NCBI RefSeq assembly: GCF_027579695.1
Contig: NC_083572.1
Location: forward strand, 12,975,915 to 13,039,914
DNA: 64,000 nucleotides
DNA from: Neoarius graeffei
Lineage: Eukaryota; Chordata; Actinopteri; Siluriformes; Ariidae
Direction: 5' to 3'
Translations under genes and position numbers: made by a program
The notes under the pieces: generated by a model
The model's database searches: none
Seen by the model: the letters and a program-made list of their open reading frames with translations, nothing else
Told to the model about the DNA's origin: nothing
Shown here: in pieces, positions 9,424-22,935 of the stretch
Numbering within the stretch: position 1 is the first letter of the stretch
Layout of the letters: the number at the start of each line of letters is the position of its first letter

Positions 9424-10436
9424 ATGGCATGAACAAAGGAGATTCCTGAGGACCTCAGAAAAAGCGTTGTTGATGTTCATCAGGCTGGAAAAGGTTACAA
9501 AACCATCTCTAAAGAGTTTGGACTCCACCAATCCACAGTCAGACAGATTGTGTACAAATGGAGGAAATTCAAGACCATTGTTACCCTGCCCAGGAGTAGT
9601 TGGCCAAAAAGATCACTCCAAGAGCAAGGCGTGTAATAGTCGGTGAGGTCACAAAGGACCCCAGGGTAACTTCTAAGCAACTGAAGGCCTCGCTCACATT
9701 GGCTCATGTTCATGAGTCCACCATCAGGAGAACACTGAACAACAATGGGGTGCATGGCAGGGTTGCAAGAGGAAAGCCACTGCTCTCCAAAAAGAACATT
9801 GTTGCTCATCTGCAGTTTGCTAAAGATCATGTGGCAAGCAAGAAGGCTATTGGAAGAATGTTTTGTGGACGGATGAGACCAAAATAGAATTTTTGGTTTA
9901 AATGAGAAGCGTTATGTTTGGAGAAAGGAAAACACTGCATTCCAGCATAAGAACCTTATCCCATCTGTGAAACATGGTGATGGTAGTATCATGGTTTGGG
10001 CCTGTTTTGCTGCATCTGGGCCAGGACGGCTTGCCATCATTGATGGAACAATGAATTCTGAATTAGACCAGCGAATTCTAAAGGAAAACGTCAGACATTG
10101 GTCTATGAACTGAATCTCGAGAGAAGGTGGGTCTTGCAGCAAGACAATGACCCTAAGCACACAAGTCATTCTACCAAAGAATGGGTAAAGAATAATAAAG
10201 TTAATATTTTGGAATGGCCAAGTCAAAGTCCTGACTTTAATCCAATCGAAATGTTGTGGAAGGACCTGAAGTGAGCAGTTCATGTGAGGAAACCCACCAA
10301 CATCCCAGAGTTGAAGCTGTTCTGTACGGAGGAATGGGCTAAAATTCCTCCATGCCAGTGTGCAGGACTGATCAACAGTTACCGGAAATGTTTAGTTGCA
10401 GTTATTGCTGCACAAGGGGGTCACACCAGATACTGA
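9424..10436 (+). pseudogene. Tc1-like transposase, element B copy 2
   Basis: Starts ATG GCA TGA, as copy 1. It keeps the N-terminal DNA-binding sequence and the DDE region ([22 protein letters not shown] with an intact Glu codon at the site where copy 1 has a stop). Small indels near 9600, 9830, 9970-9980 and 10095, plus a stop near 10273, break it. Not functional. Confidence 0.88.
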
Positions 10437-10656
10437 AAGCAAAGGTTCACGTACTTTTGCCACTCACAGATATGTAATATTGGATCATTTTCCTCAATAA
10501 ATAAATGACCAAGTATAATATTTTTGTCTCATTTGTTTAACTGGGTTCTCTTTATCTACTTTTAGGACTTGTGTGAAAATCTGATGATGTTTTCGGTCAT
10601 ATTTATACAGAAATATAGAATATTCTAAAGGATTCACAAACTTTCAAGCACCACTG

Positions 10657-11930
10657 TAGCATGTCAATATTGTAAATAATATCCTGGATTAGTAATTATA
10701 AAGAACATATCAGTGCTAAAATTGTTATAAATAATCATCCATAATATATTTAACTTCAGTTGTTTAGAGTTTGTTGTTGTTGTTACTGGTAGTAAGTGTA
10801 CAATGTACTGTACCGGTATATGGGCTTACTTATTACTCATACTAAACAATTCAGGGAATTTTTTTTTCATTCTTTTTTCCTTTCTTGAAAAAAAAAACAT
10901 TTTTAGGTAAAATGTTCAGCTCTCACAGCAATATTTCTGTCTGTGATTTGTTTTTGAAATGCAGTATGTACAGGGATTTGTCATTTGTTCCCAAAAATCA
11001 AAGCTGTTTTACTGAAATTATGTGGCTGTAACATGATGATTGACTGACTTATTTTCAGCTGTGTTTCTTCGCTGTTATGTCTTTAAACGGTCAACACTGA
11101 AGAATGGGCTGTCGTTTTAGTCAAACAGCACCTCCCACCCAACCCTGGCCTTCACAAGAAATCACAAAACTGATCATAAATCACAATTATTGTGGAAAAA
11201 CAGCAGAAAGAATGACTCTCTCGATCAAGCACTGCCAGCATGCATGTGGTGATGTACTGAGATGCCAATGAGTCCAATGCTACAGAAATCCTCAAGAGAG
11301 ATGGGCAAAGGATGCAAACATGCTGGACAAATACATGGTCAAAACCACAATATTATTTCCCTGATAGTTTGAAAGAAATGTACTCAAATCAGCCAAGAAA
11401 TATTTCTTGATCAACATTTGCTTCTTTACTTTTACACTGGAGCGACAAAGCCGATGTTGATCGTAAGTAATGATTTCACTGATGGTCTTAAATACATCAA
11501 TACTCACCCACATGTTTAATTATCTGCTTCGTAGCACTGATGTAACTGTTTTCCCAGGAGAACACAAATGAACCAGGATAGTCTGTATTTGAGTTAAATT
11601 TCACCCAAAAAAAAACAACTATGGTTTAAAATTATGGTTAAACTTCTTACTATGTCACTTAAAAAAACAGTTTCTTAGCTCAGTTGGTTCTACACATTTT
11701 TGCAGAGAAAACAAAATCAATGTCTGCAGGTTTCCACAAGGCTTTACTCATAATGATGTTGTGAAAATCCTTTCGTTTTTCACCAAACCATTCCTTTAAG
11801 ATATTGTTAGTAATGACCGTAACCCACGACTACGTCATCGCTTGTTTACCGCAGTGCATTACCCGGGGTAAGCTCCGCCGTATTGTTTACTTTCGCCTTT
11901 GTTAAACACTGCATTGTTGTGTCTAACCGG
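10657..11930. other. AT-rich intergenic DNA without recognised genes
   Basis: Short open frames (for example minus-strand 11292-11513) show no motif I recognise. A poly-T/poly-A cluster lies at 10860-10905. No splice-supported coding potential was seen. Confidence 0.6.
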
Positions 11931-11938
11931 TTTTAACC

Positions 11939-12205
11939 ATGCGGCCTAAAGTGAAGTACCTTACTGTGTCTCCACAACAAAGAGAACACCTACTGAGCTT
12001 TTATCAGCTGCCAGTCAAGAAGAAGAGAAGAAAGAAATGGATAAGTTTAATCCGCAATGAAAACCTTCGAACTGAATCAAAATAGACAAGTGTTTGTAAC
12101 TTGCATTTCTCTGGTGGGAAAAAGACAGCCTTAAACTGTGACCCAGCAATATTTCCATAGTCTGCAAAACGGCCTTCGGTTACAGAAGATTATCACAATC
12201 GACAC
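11939..12205 (+). pseudogene. Decayed THAP-like DNA-binding domain fragment
   Basis: From ATG at 11939 the frame reads a region with LLSFYQLPVKKKRRKKWISL, then SVCNLHFSGGKKT, which resembles the C-terminal half of a THAP finger (FP...W...R...S..CS.HF). The N-terminal cysteine pair is missing, and TAG codons interrupt it at about 12084 and 12168. Many fish TTAA-site transposons carry THAP domains, so this is most likely a transposase relic. The match is by eye only. Confidence 0.45.
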
Positions 12206-12450
12206 TGTTCATTGTCTGAAACTAGCGATATTCCAAAGCCTGTAAAACAAAGAAGCGTTATTCGGCCTTTGCCTCTCAACGTGCCGAAGCACTCGGCAAC
12301 CGAATGAGCCTGTCGGACCGATAAAACTCCCAAACCACGAAGCGTTCTCTTTCGGGTGTGTATAATGTTCAGTGTACCTCACTAGCGGCATTTATTGAAG
12401 AAAATGTATTTATACTGAACATGACACAGCAGATCAGAGGGTTTCCAAAG

Positions 12451-12484
<34 letters not shown>

Positions 12485-12769
12485 TGTGTAAGTGTAATGT
12501 TTCCTGATATCAAGTTTTATTTAACTAATCACTCATTTATAAATGTTCATCTGGGCCCAGGATCACAAAGCATTCTTAGACTTAAGTCAAAAGTTGATTT
12601 TTCATAATGGTTTCCCTTACTGCATCTGTAACTTTCATTGTGCTGGATCAAGATTAAGTACAAGGCGAAGATTTCATTAGAACAAAGCTTCTTAGAAAAT
12701 GGTAAGGAATAACTGAAGATTAAAAGAAACAAATTTAGAAATGATTGTATCCAAGTTATTGTGAGATGT
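12206..12769. other. Intergenic spacer with a (GT)n tract
   Basis: A (GT) repeat lies at 12462-12489. No gene recognised. Confidence 0.6.
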
Positions 12770-14156
12770 AGTCACTTTGCCAAGCCACTTTGCTTCAAGA
12801 AAACCCAAACTGTCACCCTTGGCTGAAAGGAAATTGGTTTGGATGGTCAGGAACAACCTGGGAACCTCCATGGCACAGCCCTGCCATGAACTGGAAACTG
12901 ATGGATCACGGTCTACAGTTCAGATCACCATGGACTAAGAGGCTGCCATCCAAGAAATAACCCCCTGTTCCAAAATGGACACCTTCAAGCTTAACTAAAG
13001 TTTGAAACTGATCACACAGACAAAGAAACCCTTCTGGAGGATAGCTGTATGGTCAGATGAGGCAAAGATTGAGTTGTTTGGCCACAATGACCACCGTGTA
13101 CAGAGGGACACTGTACCAGCTGGTGGTGGTGGTAGGATCATCATGCTCTGCGGCTGTTTTCCTGCCAGTGGATGGAATAATGAAGGAGGAGGAATATCTC
13201 AGAATTCTTCAGCATAAACCATCAGAAACTTGAAAACAACTTGGGAATTACAACAGGACAATGAACCCAAACATGCATCAGAGCTGGTTGTGGAGGATAA
13301 AGTAGGCTAACGTTAAGCTTAAAACAAGTCCTGACTTCAACTCTATTGAAATGTATGGATCATGCTTATAAGTCGAGTCCATGCCAAAAAAAAACAAATT
13401 TAACTGAACTCTACCAATTCTACCATAAATAGTCATGAAATATTGAACCAGAATTCTGCCAGAAGCTTCTCATCTCATTATCTCTAGCCGCTTTATCCTG
13501 TTCTACAGGGTCGCAGGCAAGCTGGAGCCTATCCCAGCTGACTACGGGTGAAAGGCGGGGTACACCCTGGACAAGTCGCCAGGTCATCACAGGGCTGACA
13601 CATAGACACAGACAACCATTCACACTCACATTCACACCTACGGTCAATTTAGAGTCACCAGTTAACCTAACCTGCATGTCTTTGGACTGTGGGGGAAACC
13701 GGAGCACCCGGAGGAAACCCACGCGGACACGGGGAGAACATGCAAACTCCACACAGAAAGGCCCTCGCCGGCCCCGGGGCTCGAACCCAGGACCTTCTTG
13801 CTGTGAGGCGACAGCACTAACCACTACACCACTGTGCCGCCCTGCCAGAAGCTTGTTCATGGTAAATAAAAATGTTTGGTCAAGGTGAATCTTGCGAAGA
13901 GACATTTTACCCAAATATTAGGTGTGCTGTATGTATATTTTTTTTACATCACCTGTGTTGATTTCAGAAAACCCAAAGAAAATTAAAACTTGTGCACCAA
14001 ATTCTAGTGTTTTTTAATTAAAGATGTATGCTGTACAATCATTTTACCACAGAAAAAGAACAGTTCAAAGAAATTACCGAAAGCCCAAATACTGCCATGA
14101 CATTCATATCCAAGATGACATTCATATCACTGTATGTAAACTTCTGACCACAACTG
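12770..14156 (+). mobile_element. Old Tc1-like relic, interrupted by a SINE
   Basis: Heavily mutated transposase pieces are visible: MVRNNLGTS near 12845 and WSDEAKIELFGHND (13051-13092, first catalytic Asp). The right terminus ctgtatgtaaacttctgacc...caactg ends at 14156, followed by TA. The left terminus is not found. The SINE 13469-13841 sits inside. Confidence 0.8.
13469..13841 (-). mobile_element. tRNA-headed SINE
   Basis: Read on the minus strand: tRNA-like head with A-box TGGTGTAGTGG and B-box GGTTCGAGCCC, a conserved body of about 300 bp, and a GATGAGATGAG-type tail. The 13-bp target duplication ctgccagaagctt is at 13456-13468 and 13842-13854. This variable-length duplication shows LINE-type retrotransposition. 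Confidence 0.92.
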
Positions 14157-14622
14157 TATATATTAATAAATATTTTATAAACAGAGCACAAATTCAGCCC
14201 GAGGTTCTGATCTAGCGAGTAGCTGAGTTGAGAAGGCTACAACCTTTATCATCGAAACCTTTAACTGTTGAGATTATTAAGACCTCTGTAAGGTTTATTG
14301 TTCTTATTGTATTACCATCAAAAGATTTAGAAGTTAAAACATTGAGAAGGGACTCTTTCTAGGAAAGTGGTCGCTCTGATGATTTTTTTTTAATGTATGG
14401 TGGATATAAAAAGTGTACACACACCCTGTTAAAATGAAATTAATTTTTTTTTACATCAGAAAAACCTGAGACCACGATAAATAATTTCAAAACTTTCCCC
14501 ACCTTTTAACGTGACCTATAACCTGTACAATTCAACTGAAAAACAAACAAATCAGTTCGGGGGGAAAAACATTTTAAAAAAACGTACAATAAGCTGGTTG
14601 CATAAGTGTGCACACCCTTAAA

Positions 14623-15817
<1,195 letters not shown>

Positions 15818-16157
15818 CTGAGTAAATGTCTGAACTTTATTTGGGGTTAATCAGAGTCATTTTAGTTGATGGCAGGTGTGAACCCAAAAAGACTGAATGC
15901 TGTAATTAAATCAAAAGGTGCTTCAACAAAGTATTAGTTTAAGGGTGTGCACATTTATGCAACCAGCTTATTGTATGTTTTTTTATTTTTTATGTTTTCA
16001 CTCCTACCAGATTTGTTTGTTTTTCAATTGAATTGTACAGGTTATAGGTCACATTAAAGATGGGAAAAGTTTTGAAATTATTTATCGTGGTCTCGTTTTT
16101 TTTACATCAGAAAAACCGATCATTTTAACAGGGTGTGTGCACTTTTTATATCCGCTG

Positions 16158-17753
16158 TAGAACAATTGACCAAAATTAGCCTGATTTTCCAACATTCAGA
16201 GTGGCATAACTTGGTTTATATTTGTCACAGAAAGAAAATAGTTTATTTCAAGCCCTTTTCAGTGGGAACATTTATAATACAGACACATCAGGGTCTTTTT
16301 TTTTTGGTCACATACTGACCTTAACCATGCTGAAAAGGTTGCATTGTGAATTTGCATTGTGAATTTAAAGGAAAACTCATATTAATAAGAAATCTGGTAT
16401 AGAAGTGGAGGTGTTAGATTCAAAGCTCCAGAATGTAATGCAGCTATACGACTTGGTGAGCTACAGGAGGACCAAGTGATGGCACTGATGCTGGTATTAG
16501 CATGAAAGATGAAGCTGATCAGTTTGAGCAGGATCTAAAGATGAGGACATGAGAGAGCTGGACAAGCTAAAGGAATAAAGGTTGAGATGAAGCAAGGGTT
16601 AAATCTGACTGGCACCACGATCAGTGATCAGTTGGATAGCGCTAACCAAAGTAAAAATAGACCAACATGTCAATGAATGAAATCAGCAAAAGTCAGTGAA
16701 ATGCTTTGCACAGTTGATGATCATATGAGTATAAATGTTAGTTCAGGGTTGATTTTCCTTGAAAGTTGGGTGTGGTGTATTTGATGACCAGAGAGAGAGA
16801 GGATGTGGTATGGTGCATCAGATAATCAAATTAGGTTTTTGTGCATTCCTGGCAGAGAGACTGCTGAATTCTTTCGAGGTCTGTGTGTTCTATAGACACT
16901 ATGTATAAAACACTGCTCTGTTGTGAAATTGTGACAAATACCATAAACAATCTCAACCCTGGAAAATACATTATACACTAAAAACAGATAAACTCCTTGC
17001 TGTAATTACGCCTGATCCTGTACGATCCTTCCAACAAACTGCCCCTGTTGTGCGCAGCACTATAGCTGTGTGTAACATACACACACAGCGGACGGCTGGG
17101 TTTATTTGTGGTGTCTGCCCATGATGGTGGATGCCAACGGTGAAGCCACATTTGGCTTCTGTGCTCCGTGAAACTTCTTCCATGAGCTTTCTTGTCTCTC
17201 TTTATTGCTATGTCTTTCTCTCTTTCTCTCCTTTCCCCTGCTGTGTGTCTGATCGTTCTCACTGGTCTGGAGCAGCCGCAGTTAACTCCCAGCTGTGTTC
17301 TCATCTGCTCTGCTTTTATCTGGAGCCTGAAAGCCAGCACTCTGAGTCATCATCTGAGTCTTTTGCAACCGTTATCCACAGCTTTGTGATGATCACTCCC
17401 ATACAATCATCAGGACTTCAGTTTTCTTTTTCAGTCTGCTCGAAGGGCAGTTACAAACCTAGCCCAAGTTGAAGAACTAGAACTTAAAAAAAAAGATAAG
17501 AAACGGAAAACAGAAGGTCTCGTCTCTCAGAAACTGGTGGTTCCTGATAAGAGCCACCGCAAGACAACAGCTGGCTTGTGGCAGCATCTAACTTCCTCTA
17601 GCGTTAACACGCTGCTTCAATGTCTGCGAAAACATCATAAAAAAAACAAATAAGTAAGACTAAGTTAGGAAAAGAGACGAACTAAAGACTGCTGTTAAAC
17701 TTTGCCTTCAAGGAAATCTATTTTGCATTTTTGGAAAGAATCTCCAGTTTAAC
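16158..17753. other. Intergenic DNA, no recognised gene
   Basis: AT-rich, with small unremarkable open frames. The frames around 16978-17472 overlap on both strands and show no domain. Nothing else seen. Confidence 0.55.
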
Positions 17754-17757
17754 TTAA

Positions 17758-18518
17758 AGCTAGACGGCCTTTCGATTTCATAAAACCTCTGAAATTTAGT
17801 TCCCTCTGAAACTTGGTTATTGTGATTATATATTTTATTTCTGTAATATCTATTTAAAAAAAAACCCAGGCCATTCTGTGGCTGGGAAGTTATTTACTCT
17901 GAAGGGATTCCCGAGCAAATAATGTGCATAAAATCGCTCGCTTCAGCAGTCAAGCAGACAGAGGAAGTCCGTGTGCGCATGCACAGGTTTACCTTCTTTT
18001 GGGTTTTACAGCAGCTGGCATCCACAGTGTTGCATTACTGCCATCTACAGGTTTACCTTTGACCGTGCACTGACAGTTACATCATTCTGTCGCTAAACGA
18101 ACAGCTGATCACACCGAGGTGCTCGCTGACCGCCGATATTTATTAGTTTGGTCCTGCGTTTCCTTTTCTTCTTGCTTTCCTTTACTGTAGTCGGTCTTTC
18201 ATGTTTCATTCGCGTCCTCCATTTTCCTCTCCTGTTTCAAATTTGTATCCCACAATGCTTTGTGCGAACAGGGAAAGCCCACCATGTGACGCATGACGTA
18301 GTATCTTGAATTGGGTCATGGTGAAGCAGGCAAAAATAGCGGAGGATTTAGGGCCACGTGGCTCTAAATTCATTAATTGTTCTATTTAAAAAAACTAATG
18401 AAATTGGAAGTCTGTGATTCAAATTCAGGAGCTTTCGGTCCACTAAACAAAAATAATTGGGTGTTGGGGAAAATTCTTTTTATGACCTACACTTGAAAAA
18501 CTGAAAGACAGTCTACTT
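17758..18518. mobile_element. Non-autonomous TTAA-flanked DNA transposon, copy 1
   Basis: TTAA at 17754-17757 and 18519-18522. The ends agctagacggcctttcg and (complement) aagtagactgtctttcag form imperfect inverted repeats. The interior is shared with 32894-33674, including the GCATGACGTAGTATCTTGAA segment. No coding frame. TTAA targeting points to piggyBac or Kolobok. Confidence 0.82.
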
Positions 18519-18914
18519 TTAAGTAACTTAAGTTTTCCATCATAGCGAAAAACTTTTTATAGTTTCTTGGTAACATGACAAACTTCAATTTTTTTGTCTT
18601 ATTAACTTAAGTGAAAGAAAACAAGAAAGGCTGATGAGAACAGAGGTGGAAAGTAACGAATTACATTACTCACGTTACTGTACTTGAGTAGCTTTTTTGT
18701 GTACTTATACTTTTTCAAGTAATTTTTAAAGAGTGTACTTTTACTTAAGTATGTTTTCTTTTAAGTAGTGTACATTTTACATCACAACCGTTACTGAGTA
18801 AAAAAAAAATAATAATAAAAAATTAAAAAAAGGCTAAAACGGAGAAGGGGAAATGTGTTCTGGAAATGAATCACGGGAAGGACAGTTGTCACGCGCGCGA
18901 GTCTCACACAGACG

Positions 18915-19139
18915 ATGGCGTACATGGAGGAGACCGAAGAACCTGTGGTGGACAACCCTGCAGAAAACGCAATTTCTTCCAGTAATGAAGTGCACCCCTG
19001 GCCGTACATACGTGATCACTTCAGCTTCGTAGAGAAAAGGGGTGACAGTTTCATTATGCAATGCAGATTATGTGTGCCCAAGAAGACAACCATTGCGGCA
19101 TACAAAAATTCGACGTCTAATCTGCGCAAGCATGTTGAG
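18915..19139 (+). pseudogene. hAT transposase first exon (BED zinc finger)
   Basis: A 75-codon open frame from ATG 18915 with an acidic start and a BED-type finger: WPYIRDHF, then CRLC and the histidine of LRKHVE. A good donor (G|GTAAGT) follows at 19140. In the family the second His and the RNase H-like core come from later exons, which are absent here, so the fragment cannot make a transposase. Confidence 0.8.
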
Positions 19140-19714
19140 GTAAGTATCGTCATTGGCATCATAATGTTTCCTTTCCATAGTAAAACCGACAATAGGCTGG
19201 TTATATTCCAAAAATAGTGGATGGCAATGCTAATGTTGAAGTAGCAACCTGTTGGTACTGTAACATAACGGTAACTAGTCTGTTATTTGGTTGGCTAATC
19301 ATGCAAGCAAGTTAGCTCGCCAACCTGACGTGATCAGTCCTCCTACCATTCTACATCCAACAGGCCAGAAAGGAATACTAAGCAAAACAAATAATGTTTG
19401 AATTGAAATGGTTGCAACGGTTTTCGGTGCTGAAACCAACCTTTCGTTACCCCTAGCATGGTTTATTAATCCTTTTCATTTGTTCAATAACACACAGTGC
19501 ACACAGGCAAGCTACGAGATTTCGGCGCAACATTTCACTTTCATATTTCGTGTACAATGCTTGTTTCCTCTTCTTTTTCATTTTTGCACAACACAATGGA
19601 GGCAGAAAACACCCATTGTTAAAAGTAACGTTTTACTTTTACTCAAAGTACATTTTAAATGATCTACTTTTTACTTTTACTTGAGTAGATTTTTTGTCTG
19701 ATAACTTTACTTGT

Positions 19715-20095
19715 GGGCGGCACGGTGGTGTAGTGGTTAGTGCTGTCGCCTCACAGCAAGAAGGTCCGGGTTCGAGCCCCGTGGCCGGCGAGGGCCTTTC
19801 TGTGCGGAGTTTGCATGTTCTCCCCGTGTCCGCGTGGGTTTCCTCCGGGTGCTCCGGTTTCCCCCACAGTCCAAAGACATGCAGGTTAGGTTAACTGGTG
19901 ACTCTAAATTGACCGTAGGTGTGAATGTGAGTGTGAATGGCTGTCTGTGTCTATGTGTCAGCCCTGTGATGACCTGGCGACTTGTCCAGGGTGTACCCCA
20001 CCTTTCGCCCGTAGTCAGCTGGGATAGGCTCCAGCTTGCCTGCGACCCTGTAGAACAGGATAAAGCGGCTACAGATAATGAAATGAGATGAGATG
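19715..20095 (+). mobile_element. tRNA-headed SINE
   Basis: Begins GGGCGGCACGG with A-box and B-box and ends in ATGAGATGAG. Target duplication aactttacttgt (12 bp) at 19703-19714 and 20096-20107. Confidence 0.93.
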
Positions 20096-20400
20096 AACTT
20101 TACTTGTACTTAAGTAAAATTTCATCAGAGTAACAGTACTTGTACTTGAGTATAATATTTTAGTACTCTTTCCACCTCTGGATGAGAGAACAATTAAAGT
20201 AAAGTAACTTTATTGGTCTCCCTAGGGAGAAATTTAGCTTAGAGTCAGGGAACATTGCTGCATCAAGAAAGGGACACAAACACACATCTAATTAACTAAA
20301 AGAACATATGTGCAATCTGGCATTTTTGCTCCAGGTGAACTGTGCAAATTAAAAATCCTAACGTTGATACATACAAACAATTCAAACAAGTACCATTAAT

Positions 20401-20438
20401 ACATTCATACATACATACATACATACATACATACATAC
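20401..20438. repeat. (CATA)n microsatellite
   Basis: About nine ACATACAT-type units inside the 3' untranslated part of the LINE, with looser CATA-rich sequence around it (20360-20660). Confidence 0.85.
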
Positions 20439-20690
20439 AAACGTACCTACCTAACATCCACTCAAGTAATATCCATACATCCAATCAATAACATCTATCC
20501 ATTCCTAGGTATCTCACAAAATTAATACCATTCCTACAGTCATGTATATAAATTACATTCATCCACTTCCATACATGTACAAAAGAACCATAGTTCTAAA
20601 TAACCTGTGCAAAATAGCCAAAGAAAGATAACACATTCTAGTCTTCCATCTATGCATACATACACCATCCATTTATTAGCCCACATACAT

Positions 20691-22804
20691 TCACCTCTGA
20701 TCATTCAGAAACTTAATTGAAAGCGGGATGAATGAATGTTTATACCTGTTATGTTTACATAAAGGGACACTATATCTCCTCCCTGAGTGTAAAAGTATAT
20801 ATTCAGAATAAAGCACATGGGAACTGTCAGATAAAATACTTTTAGCCTGACTAATTACTGATTGCTCAAAAAGCTCCTGCGGATTCAGAGGGGCGGGAGT
20901 TCCCATGATCTTACCTGCTGTCTTAACCAAACTAAAAATCTGAGCCTTCGACTTTACTGTTAGATTTCCAAACCAACTGGAAATACCGTAACGGAGAATT
21001 GATTCTATTGTTGCTCTGAAGAAAATCAACATGATATTTTTACAGACACCAAACGGACAAAGTCTACGCAAGAAATGGAGGTGCTGGTGAACTCTGGCGC
21101 ATACGCTAGACACCTGTGTTCTCCAACTCAGGTTACTGTCAATATAAATACCTAAGTATTTGAAGGTGGTCACCTGTTTTATATCTTGACCATGGATGAC
21201 CGCTGGCATTTTGTCACCCACTGATCTAGGATCAATAAGCATTTCCACAGTCTTACTTGTATTAATGTGAAGTTCATGTGAATCACACCAGACCACAAAC
21301 TTGTCCACTGCCGCTTGGTGGATACAAGAATTACCGTTTTTTGTAAGTAAACTTAAGATAACAGTGTCATCAGAGTATTTCACTATAAACTGATTTGGAT
21401 CAGAGCTGACACAATCATTTGTATAAAGTATAAACAAAAAAGGTGAGCTAACACACCCCTGAGGGGCGCCTATACAGCTCTCTGTAATATCTGAGAGGGC
21501 TGCATTAAATTTTACTTGCTGTGGTCTATTAGACAAAAAGGAGTGATACCACCTAATTAGAAAAGGATTTACATTCAACTTAACTTCCTGAGAAGGATAT
21601 GTGGCTGAATTAAATTAAAAGCAGAACTAAAATCAATAAAAAGGAGTTTAGCATATGCAGCAGGACTCTCCAAGTGTCTCAATATAAGGTGCATTATTGT
21701 CGATATAGCATCATTTGTACTCCGATTTTTTATATAAGCAAATTGGTATTTATCTAGCTGTGGTTCTACATATATGCAAAGTTGCTCAATCATTAGCCTC
21801 TCTAATGACTTAAACGCATTTGAGGTAATCGCTACTGGCCGGTAGTCATTGTCCTCTTGAGGACATGCTTTTTTGGGCACTGGAATTATGATGGATTTTT
21901 TCCAGAGTTTTGGGACTGAATGTGTATCAATGGAGAGCTGAAAAAGTCTATGCCAAACTGGAGTAAGTTCCTCAGCAAATGTCTTCAATACGAAAGCAGA
22001 TAGATTATCTGGGCCAGTGGCCTTGTTAGTATGCATTGATTTAAAGACCTTGGCAACAGCGTGTGGTTCAATTACTATCCTGTCTGTGTTTCCATTACAA
22101 ACTACTGTCTTTAAAACTGCAGCACAATCTCCAGTATTATCAGTGTTAAAATGCATATAAAAATCATTTAGTTCATTTGCCCTTGCCCTCCCATTATAAG
22201 CAAAAAGGGGCTTCCTTTTAGTATCCATATTGGTCATTTGGGCGGCACGGTGGTGTAGTGGTTAGCGCTGTCGCCTCACAGCAAGAAGGTCCTGGGTTCG
22301 AGCCCCGGGGCCGGCGAGGGCCTTTCTGTGCGGAGTTTGCATGTTCTCCCCGTGTCCGCGTGGGTTTCCTCCGGGTGCTCCGGTTTCCCCCACAGTCCAA
22401 AGACATGCAGGTTAGGTTAACTGGTGACTCTAAATTGACCGTGGGTGTGAGTGTGAATGGTTGTCTGTGTCTATGTGTCAGCCCTGTGATGACCTGGCGA
22501 CTTGTCCAGGGTGTACCCCGCCTTTCGCCCGTAGTCAGCTGGGATAGGCTCCAGCTTGCCTGCGACCCTGTAGAAGGATAAAGCGGCTAGAGATAATGAA
22601 TGAATGAATGAATGAATTGGTCATTTGCCTTATTGAATCCCACAGTTTCTTTGTGTTGGAGTTGGACAGATCATGTTCTGCCCGTCCCTTATATTCCCGT
22701 CGGGCTGCTTTTATTTGTAGATTTAAATCCTTTTGTGCAGAACGAACTCCTGCAGTGTGTCCACTTTTAAAAGCTGCTCTTTTCCTGTTAATGCATTCCT
22801 TCAT
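20691..22804 (-). pseudogene. LINE reverse transcriptase
   Basis: The upstream part (22627-22804) reads KECINRKRAAF...KLWDSIRQMTN. A SINE interrupts it at 22240-22615. It resumes at 22237 with NKATGPDNLSAFVLKTFAEE, then the fingers motif IPVPKK...DYRPVAITS. After a frameshift near 21576 it continues with GAPQGCVSSPFLFILYTND and the catalytic box YSDDTVI (usual: YADD). It ends near 20691. Frameshift and insertion make it inactive. Confidence 0.88.
22240..22615 (+). mobile_element. tRNA-headed SINE inside the LINE
   Basis: Same family as 19715-20095, with a GAATGAATGAATGAA tail. Target duplication attggtcattt at 22229-22239 and 22616-22626. Confidence 0.93.
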
Positions 22805-22935
22805 CTCTTTTGTAAAATATGGTTTATTATTAGAATATCGCTTAACATTTTTCTGGGGAATAATGGAGTCAACACAGAAAGAAATATATGAATCCTTTAT
22901 GAATCCATTAATGAATCATCTTTGGAGCAATTGAT

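Larger units (their letters stand above)
3752..10656 (+). mobile_element. Tc1-like transposon B, copy 2, split by an LTR retrotransposon
   Basis: Same termini as copy 1, flanked by TA at 3750-3751 and 10657-10658. The LTR retrotransposon 4105-9406 is inserted upstream of the transposase start, with GTTTG duplicated at 4100-4104 and 9407-9411. Without that insertion the element is about 1.6 kb. Confidence 0.93.
18641..20180 (+). mobile_element. Internally deleted hAT-like transposon carrying a SINE
   Basis: Inverted termini cagaggtggaaagta / tactctttccacctctg with an 8-bp target duplication (gatgagaa 18633-18640, gatgagag 20181-20188). It contains a BED-finger exon and then a SINE (19715-20095) before the right arm. 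The catalytic part of the transposase is missing. Confidence 0.88.
20200..22935 (-). mobile_element. 5'-truncated LINE, interrupted by a SINE
   Basis: Minus-strand non-LTR retrotransposon. The 3' end (left) contains the complement of CCAATAAAGTTACTTTA. Reverse transcriptase motifs run leftward from about 22800. The 5' endonuclease region is absent. It looks like the Rex1/CR1-L2 group by motif, but no search was run. Confidence 0.85.

Noticed and set aside
17131-17472. 113-codon frame in intergenic DNA
   Set aside because: Overlaps opposite-strand frames of similar length, no motif, no splice context.
19715-19790. tRNA gene at the SINE head
   Set aside because: Repeated many times with target duplications and a shared body; it is a SINE head, not a tRNA.
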